Shown one piece after another: positions 1 through 4,391 of a DNA stretch of 5,626 bases. The stretch comes from Archaeoglobales archaeon. GTDB lineage: Archaea > Halobacteriota > Archaeoglobi > Archaeoglobales > Archaeoglobaceae. Each line of letters starts with the position of its first letter. Positions within the stretch are counted from its first letter, which is position 1. The notes under the pieces were generated by a model. The model saw only the letters and a list, made by a program, of their open reading frames with translations. It was not told the DNA's origin and searched no databases. The translations under genes and the position numbers were made by a program. Where the stretch lies: the NCBI GenBank assembly GCA_003662985.1, contig QMZD01000134.1:1-5626 (forward strand). Reading direction: 5' to 3'.

Positions 1-1
1 G

Positions 2-1453
2 GAATCAACCTACCTAAGCCCCGCCTCAATGCTAGGTTTGCCGGCCTATGTCTTCATAATAGGCTATCAGTTCTGGTGGGCAATGGCGGCTATTATTGCA
101 GGAATGCCTATAGCAACCTTGCTTACAGCTGCTGCGATGCGAAAGTATGGGCCTACAAGCTTCGCTGACTACTATGCAGACAGATACAACGACCAGAACC
201 TGAGATGGCTGGTGGGAATAATAGTCATATTCGGCGCGATTCTGTACATTACGCTGTCCATCGTCGGTATGGGCATATTCCTGCTGGCAATCCTGAGATT
301 TCCGTACCTCTACGGCGTCATTCTGGGAGCAGTCATAGTCATGATCTACGTCGTCTTCGGCGGTATGGTTGCTACAAGCTGGAATGCAGCATTCCAGGCT
401 GTGCTGATGACAATAGCGGCAGTCATTGCAGCACTGGGAATCATAAACTATTTCGGAGGGCTAGAAGCCTACCACATGGCAATAATCGAGAACAACCCGA
501 AGTTCTTCAACACCCCCTCTGACATTGAGCCAAGTCATATCTACGCTGCCACATGGCTCGCTGTCATAGGCTGGTTCTTTGTCTGGCACTACGGCTTTGC
601 GACGATGCCTTACACGGTTGTCAGATTCTTCACTGTCATGGACATGAAAACCGCAAGGCGAAGCATCTTCTGGTGCACCCTCTTTGCAGGCATCTTCTAC
701 CTCGGCCTCGAAATCATTGGTGCTGGAGCCAAGGTTATAATCGAGAAGGCTCACCCGCTAGTTTTGCAGGGAACGGTTCCGGCGAATGCAGTTAAAGTCC
801 TTGCATACTACGCCAAGACATATGGCGTTGGAACCGTAACAGACTATTCAATGGTTGCAGCTGTAGAAGCTTTGCAGAATCCGTGGGTCCTTGGAATACT
901 TTGCGCTGGAGGTTTGGCTATAGCTATGTCAACTGCTGCCGGCTGGGTTATGGTCGTGAACGTCATCGTTACGAGAGACTGGGCCGACATGATGCTCAGA
1001 AGCAAATTCGCAAAGGAGAACCCGATCCTCATGGCGAGGATAATCTCAGTGATCTTCCTTGCGATAGGCTTAATAATTTCCATCAACCCACCTGCCCTCG
1101 TGCTCGACCTCTCCGGATGGGCGTTCGTCGTGATCATAGCGTCCATTGGACCGAGCCTGGTACTTGGCCTGTGGTGGAAGGGGGCAACCAGAACCGCAAC
1201 TTGGGTTACAGCAGTAATAATGTTCGTCCTCCACCTGTACGCATGGCTATACGCGAAGTTCACCCTCGGCAAGCCACACTTCTTCTTCCTCAATGAGGCT
1301 CTCGGACTCAGCAAGACCGCCATCGTAACTCCGCATCAAGTGTGGGCAATACCAGTGGGCTTCATTCTCTTCATTGTGATCTCTCTGCTAACGAAGAAGC
1401 CTGATCCAGAAGTGGTAGAGAAGTACTGTGTGCAGCTGACGGAGAAAGTCTAA
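2..1453 (+). CDS. Sodium:solute symporter (SSS family, cation/acetate symporter-like), 5'-truncated
   Basis: Integral membrane protein of the SSS family (LeuT fold), which uses the sodium gradient to import small solutes. The frame is open to the left edge: nine codons (E-S-T-Y-L-S-P-A-S) precede the first ATG at 29, and they read as the family's 'SxASxLG' segment. The true start is therefore outside the window, and I estimate 60-80 residues are missing. Numbering from the ATG at 29, a T-S-F-A-D-Y-Y-A-D-R-Y motif lies at 43-53, GGMVATSW at 111-118, P-Y-T-V-V-R-F-F-T-V at 194-203, and the family signature AGGLAIAMSTAAGW at 293-306. The Ser/Thr of AMST corresponds to the Na2-site region. About ten hydrophobic helices are visible, followed by a short charged tail. 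The RFFTV helix end resembles acetate/short-chain carboxylate permeases (ActP-like), so an organic acid is the likeliest substrate, but this is inference. Codons are more GC-rich than in the downstream operon. Confidence 0.9.
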   Translation, partial: ESTYLSPASMLGLPAYVFIIGYQFWWAMAAIIAGMPIATLLTAAAMRKYGPTSFADYYADRYNDQNLRWLVGIIVIFGAILYITLSIVGMGIFLLAILRFPYLYGVILGAVIVMIYVVFGGMVATSWNAAFQAVLMTIAAVIAALGIINYFGGLEAYHMAIIENNPKFFNTPSDIEPSHIYAATWLAVIGWFFVWHYGFATMPYTVVRFFTVMDMKTARRSIFWCTLFAGIFYLGLEIIGAGAKVIIEKAHPLVLQGTVPANAVKVLAYYAKTYGVGTVTDYSMVAAVEALQNPWVLGILCAGGLAIAMSTAAGWVMVVNVIVTRDWADMMLRSKFAKENPILMARIISVIFLAIGLIISINPPALVLDLSGWAFVVIIASIGPSLVLGLWWKGATRTATWVTAVIMFVLHLYAWLYAKFTLGKPHFFFLNEALGLSKTAIVTPHQVWAIPVGFILFIVISLLTKKPDPEVVEKYCVQLTEKV

Positions 1454-1454
1454 A

Positions 1455-1475
1455 ATTTTCTTTTTTTTATTTTGT
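1455..1475 (+). terminator. Oligo-T terminator of the symporter gene
   Basis: Directly after the TAA stop (1451-1453) comes a T-rich run with eight consecutive T at 1461-1468, preceded by TTTTC and followed by ATTTT. Archaeal RNA polymerase terminates at such U-tracts without needing a hairpin. No gene on this strand follows until 3180. Confidence 0.7.
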
Positions 1476-1492
1476 ATAATTCGGTTTTGAAT

Positions 1493-1518
1493 TTCAATTT
1501 TCAGTTTCTGAAATTGAA
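1493..1518. terminator. Inverted repeat between convergent genes
   Basis: TTCAATTT (1493-1500) pairs with AAATTGAA (1511-1518), and CAG (1502-1504) pairs with CTG (1508-1510). This gives an 11-bp stem with one bulged T at 1501 and a TTT loop. It lies between the convergent ends of the symporter and the Trm5-like gene, so it could fold in either transcript. On the minus strand there is no oligo-U run after it, so its role as terminator for the minus-strand gene is uncertain. Confidence 0.4.
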
Positions 1519-1522
1519 TCGC

Positions 1523-1574
1523 CTCTCTTACTAACTTCAAATCTAAATCTCTCTTACTAACCTCAAATCTAAAA
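1523..1574. repeat. 26-bp tandem duplication over the stop codon of the Trm5-like gene
   Basis: Copy 1 is 1523-1548 and copy 2 is 1549-1574. They match at 24 of 26 positions, differing at 1536/1562 and 1548/1574. Each begins CTCTCTTACTAAC. Copy 2 encodes the last codons (D-L-R-L-V-R-E-I) of the minus-strand gene, and its TAG stop (1545-1543) falls at the edge of copy 1. Because 26 is not a multiple of three, the second copy is read in a different frame. Confidence 0.9.
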
Positions 1575-2376
1575 CATACCTGTAGACGTAGGGGGCGTAG
1601 TTTCCACAGGCTCTTACATTCTCAACCTCAACTTCAAGTCCATGCTCTTTAAAAAGCCCTGCAACCTTTCTTGGGAGAATACCATCTTCTTCCTCCTTTC
1701 CCGCAAAGGTGTAGTAGTGGATTACACCCCCCTTTTTTATCTTGTTTTTCAGTGTAAAGATGAAATTTTCAGCTATATGAGGAGAAGGCATCAGTACTCG
1801 ATCGAATTTTCCCTCTATTGACGGAAGAAGTCTTCTTACATCTCCTTCGTAAACCTTAACTTTATTTTCGACTTTATTTAACCTCACGTTTTCTCTGAAA
1901 TATTCGGCTGCCTTTGGGTTCAGTTCGATTCCAATAACTTCTGATGGTTTTGCCAGCTTTGCAATCACAATAGCATATGGCCCTACGCCTGCAAACATCA
2001 CAAGAACTCTCTCGCCCTCTTTAACGAGTCTCGCAATCCTTTCCCTCTCCCCAGAAAGTTTGACCGAGTAGTACACTTTTGTCGGATCAACAAAAAATCT
2101 GCAGCCGTACTCTTTGACGATAGTCTCCGTCTCATTCCCGTAAATGATCTCATATTTCGCAATTCTAAAGACTCCGTTAACCTCGCCAACTTTTCTGAGA
2201 ATGGTTTTTACCCTTTTATGCTTTTTCAAAATGGCTTTGATTATCTCATCCTTGAGGTGGATAACCTCGTCTGGGATATCGATTATTACAACATCCCCTA
2301 TTATTTCGAAGCTCCTTCTAATTTTGTTCAATTCTTCATCGCTTGCAATGCCTTTTAGCATCTCTTTCAAGCTCAC
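1543..2376 (-). CDS. Trm5/TYW2-family tRNA-G37 modification enzyme, probably tRNA (guanine(37)-N1)-methyltransferase
   Basis: A 277-residue class I SAM-dependent enzyme acting on G37 of tRNA, either as N1-methyltransferase (Trm5) or in the related wybutosine pathway (TYW2 type). Visible motifs: RRSFEIIGDVVII at 20-32; the tRNA-binding segment LSGER at 107-111, with the conserved Glu-Arg pair at 110-111; SAM motif I MFAGVGPYAI at 127-136; acidic motif II ELNP at 151-154; Asp179 in the next motif; MPSP at 196-199 where Trm5 usually has an Asn-Leu-Pro catalytic loop; GGVIHYY at 216-222; and NYAPYVYRYVLDLRL near the C-terminus. LSGER and MFAGVGP favour Trm5. The length, absence of the roughly 70-residue D1 domain and missing Asn are closer to TYW2 (about 250-280 residues). 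The start is a GTG at 2376-2374, because an in-frame TGA lies seven codons upstream (2397-2395). A GAGGG at 2396-2392 is too distant to be an ideal ribosome-binding site. The out-of-frame ATG at 2378-2376 is not used. Confidence 0.85.
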   Translation of the reverse strand: MSLKEMLKGIASDEELNKIRRSFEIIGDVVIIDIPDEVIHLKDEIIKAILKKHKRVKTILRKVGEVNGVFRIAKYEIIYGNETETIVKEYGCRFFVDPTKVYYSVKLSGERERIARLVKEGERVLVMFAGVGPYAIVIAKLAKPSEVIGIELNPKAAEYFRENVRLNKVENKVKVYEGDVRRLLPSIEGKFDRVLMPSPHIAENFIFTLKNKIKKGGVIHYYTFAGKEEEDGILPRKVAGLFKEHGLEVEVENVRACGNYAPYVYRYVLDLRLVREI

Positions 2377-2428
2377 ATTCTGAATTTTTGTCCCTCAGAT
2401 ATTAAGCTTAGCTCTGCTGAATAGGGGG

Positions 2429-2440
2429 TTAAATTTGGTA
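2429..2440 (-). promoter_or_regulatory. Possible TATA-like box for the Trm5-like gene
   Basis: Read on the minus strand, ACCAAATTTAACC lies about 25-30 bases before the expected transcript start near 2405, giving a leader of about 30 bases to the GTG at 2376. The A/T-rich core AAATTTAA resembles archaeal TATA boxes, but it is weak evidence in an A/T-rich spacer. Confidence 0.25.
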
Positions 2441-2460
2441 AAAATGATAAAGTGATAATG

Positions 2461-2486
2461 AAGTTTATGAGACTATTGATAAACTT
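2461..2486 (-). terminator. Hairpin just after the HicB-like stop codon
   Basis: AAGTTTAT (2461-2468) and ATAAACTT (2479-2486) form a perfect 8-bp inverted repeat with a 10-base loop. It starts one base beyond the minus-strand TGA (2490-2488). On the minus strand it is followed by a T-rich stretch including TTTTT at about 2445-2441. This suits a terminator separating the HicB-like gene from the downstream Trm5-like gene. Confidence 0.5.
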
Positions 2487-2487
2487 T

Positions 2488-2712
2488 TCAACACTTAATC
2501 CAGTTTGCTTTAGTATTATTCTCGGCCTTCTTACCTCTGATTTCGGTTTCTATCTGAGCATCATCAATATCCAGATAGACCTCGATAGCCTCTCTGATGT
2601 TTTCGATAGCCTCTTCTCTGGTCTCCACCCTGAGAAACACATCCAGGAAGGGAAGGGACATAAACGACATAGCCGCCTCTTCGCCCTCTTCAAGGATGAC
2701 CTTGAATTTCAT
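2488..2712 (-). CDS. Orphan HicB/UPF0150-family antitoxin-like protein with a frame-scrambled core
   Basis: 74 residues. The N-terminus MKFKVILEEGEE and the helix T-R-E-E-A-I-E-N-I-R-E-A-I-E-V-Y-L (31-47) are typical of HicB antitoxins, which bind and neutralise the HicA mRNA interferase and repress their own operon. Between them, residues 13-29 (A-A-M-S-F-M-S-L...) do not fit the family. In the +1 frame of the same DNA (2677-2627) the sequence reads GGYVVYVPSLPGCVSQG, the canonical HicB beta-strand motif. One lost G near 2677 and one gained G near 2626 explain this and restore the frame, so the ORF stays open. The tail (48-74) is not recognised. No HicA-like ORF is seen on either side, so it is an orphan. 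No good ribosome-binding site precedes the ATG. It is either a decayed or altered antitoxin, or an artefact of sequencing errors. Confidence 0.65.
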   Translation of the reverse strand: MKFKVILEEGEEAAMSFMSLPFLDVFLRVETREEAIENIREAIEVYLDIDDAQIETEIRGKKAENNTKANWIKC

Positions 2713-2799
2713 GTTTTTAAAATACTCAAGGAAGTTGAAAAGGGTTTCGCATCAAGAGGGTCAGAGCTTTGTAATGACTATTTTCTTACTGTCTTCGGA

Positions 2800-2809
2800 G
2801 ATTTAAATC
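2800..2809. promoter_or_regulatory. Palindromic TATA-like element in the divergent spacer
   Basis: GATTTAAATC is a perfect 10-bp palindrome resembling the TATA core GATTTAAAT upstream of the Usp gene. Read leftwards it would place a transcript start about 60-65 bases before the HicB-like ATG. Being symmetric, it could serve either direction. Functional evidence is absent. Confidence 0.25.
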
Positions 2810-2821
2810 CTAGAATCCTAG
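2806..2821. repeat. Perfect 8-bp tandem repeat
   Basis: AATCCTAG occurs twice without interruption (2806-2813 and 2814-2821), overlapping the edge of the GATTTAAATC palindrome. Adjacent short direct repeats next to a TATA-like box can be operator half-sites, but they may equally be chance or slippage. Confidence 0.6.
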
Positions 2822-3094
2822 CTTCATCACTGTGTTTTATTCCCATCTTCTCAAGGGAACGACTTTCTCAGAGTTCTATGAGTCTTAAGATTGTGAGAAG
2901 GGTTGGCTGATAAAGGTGGAATTAAGGTCAATACCGATGGTGACAAGTTCGAAAAATCGGTGCCTAGGTTTGAGATTTCGGGAGTGATTTTTTGCAGTTA
3001 TGGTATTCTCATCAAGGAAGGAAAATACCCAAGTACTAACTTAAGATTCTTTGGAAATCATAAGCGGGCAGAATTAATGAGAAAAATATCTTGA
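2814..3094 (+). pseudogene. Possible decayed gene fragment of unknown function
   Basis: Three short stretches read like one protein if the frame moves by one base twice. They are S-F-I-T-V-F-Y-S-H-L-L-K-G-T-T-F-S-E-F-Y-E (frame of 2814, up to a TAA at 2880-2882), L-K-I-V-R-R (next frame, about 2884-2901) and L-A-D-K-G-G-I-K-V-N-T-D-G-D-K-F-E-K (frame of 2903). The last frame stays open to the TGA at 3092-3094, with a TTG at 2903 as its only early start-like codon. The final 63-codon part has protein-like composition at its beginning. I do not recognise the family. There is no convincing ribosome-binding site, and an upstream in-frame TAG (2811-2813) closes the first stretch. It could also be non-coding spacer; the evidence is weak. 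Confidence 0.25.
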
Positions 3095-3102
3095 TTAGCA
3101 AT

Positions 3103-3118
3103 AAATGATCAATCATTT
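3103..3118. promoter_or_regulatory. Inverted repeat upstream of the Usp promoter, possible operator
   Basis: AAATGAT (3103-3109) and ATCATTT (3112-3118) are perfect 7-bp inverted arms around a CA centre. The repeat ends about 20 bases before the TATA-like box at 3139. The position suits a dimeric regulator's binding site. Alternatively it marks the end of an upstream transcript, since T-rich sequence follows. No regulator is encoded in the window to pair with it. Confidence 0.35.
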
Positions 3119-3131
3119 TATTATTAAAGTA

Positions 3132-3146
3132 CGAAAGATTTAAATT
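3132..3146 (+). promoter_or_regulatory. BRE/TATA promoter of the Usp-TauE operon
   Basis: CGAAAG (3132-3137, BRE-like purine-rich element) runs directly into ATTTAAATT (3138-3146, TATA-like). Archaeal transcription usually starts about 25 bases downstream, here near 3165. That gives a very short leader that still contains the ribosome-binding site at 3167-3172. Confidence 0.6.
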
Positions 3147-3166
3147 GACTGAGTAATACTGTTTAT

Positions 3167-3172
3167 GAGGTG
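3167..3172 (+). promoter_or_regulatory. Shine-Dalgarno site that sets the Usp start
   Basis: GAGGTG is complementary to the 3' end of archaeal 16S rRNA and lies seven bases before the ATG at 3180. It overlaps the in-frame upstream ATG at 3165, which therefore is unlikely to be the start. The Usp family also begins at the M-F-R-R-I-L-F-P-T-D that follows 3180. Confidence 0.75.
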
Positions 3173-3179
3173 TGATGAA

Positions 3180-4097
3180 ATGTTCAGAAGAATTCTGTTT
3201 CCAACTGACTTCTCCAAACAATCTGAAGCGATTTTAAGAGGGCTACATGAATTTAAAAAATACGGTGTGGATGAGGTAGTTCTGGCCAATATAATAGAAC
3301 ACGATGTAGTTGCACTTATAGAGGGTGGTGTTGACGTTGATGAGTTTATACAAAAGCTAAAGAAAGAGGCTGAAAAAAAGCTATCTCAAAGTGCCTCTGT
3401 TCTGAATAGAGGGGGCTTTAAAGTTAAGTTAACACCTCCAATACCTTCTGCAAATCCGGTTGATGAAATAGTAAAAACTGCGAGAGAAGAAGACGTATCG
3501 TTAATTCTACTTGGTTCAAGAAGTAGAGGTTTTAAAGGCTCTCTTATGGGTAGTGTTTCTGAAGGGGTGGTTAGAGAGGCTAAAAAACCTGTTTTGGTTT
3601 TGAAGACGAAGCCCGATGCTGGAGAGGGTTATTACGAAATGGTTTTTCGAAGACTTTTTGATAGGATTATCTATCCCCACGACCTATCTGAGATATCTCA
3701 AAAAATTGAAGATTTTGTTAAAGAAGCATCGCTTTTAGGAGGTAAGGAGGTTATAATCGTTCATGTGGTAGCAGCAGATGATGTTGTTGACAAAGAAGTT
3801 GGGAAGGAGGAAGTTATACACCCCTTAGTTCCGATACCAAATCTAACGGAAATGCTCTCAAAACACTGGATGAGAGCACGAACGTATCTAGGCAATATCA
3901 AGAAAAATTTTGAGATTGCTGGTATAAAAGCTAGAGTTATTTTGAGAGTTGGTTCACCACATAAAGAGATACTAAAGATCGCTAACGAGGAGGGAGGGAG
4001 TGTAGTTATGATTTCCAGTAAAGGTTTAACACCTAATGTGGACTCCGTTGTCAGATATTCTGAAGTGCCCGTGATTGTATATCATTCCATTAGTTAG
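3180..4097 (+). CDS. Tandem-domain universal stress protein (UspA family)
   Basis: A 305-residue soluble protein with two Usp (alpha/beta, Rossmann-like) domains. Domain 1 begins R-R-I-L-F-P-T-D-F-S (3-12) and ends with the nucleotide-binding loop LLGSRSRGFKGSLMGSVSEG (110-129) and the strand K-P-V-L-V-L (136-141). The usual G-2x-G-9x-G-S/T pattern is altered: Ser replaces the second Gly and only eight residues precede the last G-S. Domain 2 begins F-D-R-I-I-Y-P-H-D-L-S (160-170) and ends V-V-M-I-S-S-K-G (275-282), followed at once by VVRYSEVPVIVYHS (290-303). Its glycine-rich loop is lost, so it probably does not bind ATP there. A very acidic/basic linker-like segment lies at 200-213. It is the first gene of the operon, with its own promoter and ribosome-binding site. 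Usp proteins next to membrane transporters often act as nucleotide-dependent regulators; that role here is inference. Confidence 0.88.
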   Translation: MFRRILFPTDFSKQSEAILRGLHEFKKYGVDEVVLANIIEHDVVALIEGGVDVDEFIQKLKKEAEKKLSQSASVLNRGGFKVKLTPPIPSANPVDEIVKTAREEDVSLILLGSRSRGFKGSLMGSVSEGVVREAKKPVLVLKTKPDAGEGYYEMVFRRLFDRIIYPHDLSEISQKIEDFVKEASLLGGKEVIIVHVVAADDVVDKEVGKEEVIHPLVPIPNLTEMLSKHWMRARTYLGNIKKNFEIAGIKARVILRVGSPHKEILKIANEEGGSVVMISSKGLTPNVDSVVRYSEVPVIVYHSIS

Positions 4098-4104
4098 GAA
4101 CTGT

Positions 4105-4359
4105 ATGCTTAAGGGAGAGATAATTCTGCTGCATACAATTCCTTTCAAAGTAAGAAAAACGTTGGAAACTGCTGGATTTACAAGCAAATACTTTTCATTA
4201 TATGATGAGTTCAAAGTTTTCCTGCAGATCCACAAACGTAAAGCTAATCACAAAAAAGTAGCTCTAATTCTTTGTTTGGAGATTCTTGAAATTCTTCATG
4301 AAAAGCAAGAAATAGCTATTAAGCATTGGTCAATCGACTCATCTAAAACATTGATTTGA
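4105..4359 (+). CDS. Truncated STAS-domain-like protein (C-terminal half only)
   Basis: 84 residues. Residues 4-40 (G-E-I-I-L-L-H ... V-R-K-T-L-E-T-A-G-F ... F-S-L-Y-D-E-F-K-V-F-L) match the second half of a STAS domain: a beta strand, the 'VRxxLExxG' helix, and the 'F.IYD..EEAL' strand-helix. STAS domains occur in anti-anti-sigma proteins and in sulfate/anion transporters, where they regulate activity. The first half, including the 'DSSG' loop with the phosphorylatable Ser, is absent. The preceding DNA encodes the normal end of the Usp, so this is not a simple frameshift. Residues 41-84 (basic, then K-K-V-A-L-I-L-C-L-E-I-L-E-I-L) are not recognised. The ATG at 4105 is seven bases after the Usp stop, with a weak AGGA upstream. 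It may be a remnant or a genuine small regulator; its place between Usp and TauE suggests cotranscription. Confidence 0.5.
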   Translation: MLKGEIILLHTIPFKVRKTLETAGFTSKYFSLYDEFKVFLQIHKRKANHKKVALILCLEILEILHEKQEIAIKHWSIDSSKTLI

Positions 4360-4376
4360 GGTAGCTTTGCTAGCTC
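4358..4376 (+). promoter_or_regulatory. Hairpin in front of the TauE ribosome-binding region
   Basis: GAGGTAGC (4358-4365) and GCTAGCTC (4369-4376) can pair over seven of eight positions, with one G-G mismatch and a TTT loop. The stem overlaps the stop codon of the STAS-like gene and ends 15 bases before the tauE ATG, just before a GTGGGGG stretch (4379-4385) that is the only ribosome-binding-like sequence. It could modulate TauE translation or mRNA processing. There is no oligo-T run to make it a terminator. Confidence 0.35.
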
Positions 4377-4391
4377 AAGTGGGGGTTTTGT

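Larger units (their letters stand above)
2713..3164. other. Divergent intergenic spacer (about 450 bp)
   Basis: This separates the leftward HicB-like gene from the rightward Usp operon. Beyond the items listed separately (GATTTAAATC palindrome, AATCCTAG tandem repeat, possible gene fragment, inverted repeat at 3103-3118 and the Usp promoter), I see no intact gene, tRNA or mobile element here. The + strand reading frame that runs from about 2452 through 2910 is mostly antisense to the HicB-like gene and shows no family resemblance. Confidence 0.6.

Noticed and set aside
844..1323. Long minus-strand frame inside the symporter gene
   Set aside because: It is a shadow of a GC-richer coding region; the + strand frame has strong SSS family motifs.
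1484..1574. CRISPR-like or attachment-site array from the repeated segments after the symporter gene
   Set aside because: There are only two direct copies, with no spacers, plus an unrelated inverted repeat. This is a simple tandem duplication beside a terminator-type hairpin.
2778..2867. Minus-strand stretch reading E-K-M-G-I-K-H-S-D-E-A-R-I-L-G-F-K-S-P-K, considered as a second antitoxin-like or toxin remnant
   Set aside because: It is under 30 codons between two stops, with no family match I can defend and no continuation in neighbouring frames.
2452..2910. A 152-codon + strand reading frame
   Set aside because: Most of it is antisense to the HicB-like gene, whose family motifs on the minus strand are clear. 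The translated sequence shows no recognisable domain and no ribosome-binding site.
3165..3179. Upstream in-frame ATG of the Usp gene
   Set aside because: It overlaps the GAGGTG ribosome-binding site that is correctly spaced for the ATG at 3180, and the Usp family starts right at 3180.
3036..3221. Minus-strand 61-codon frame
   Set aside because: It covers the Usp promoter and start region antisense and has no recognisable sequence features.
4075..4104. Earlier TTG start for the STAS-like gene
   Set aside because: It would overlap the Usp end by over 20 bases with no ribosome-binding site. The added residues do not extend the STAS match, and the ATG at 4105 follows a weak AGGA.
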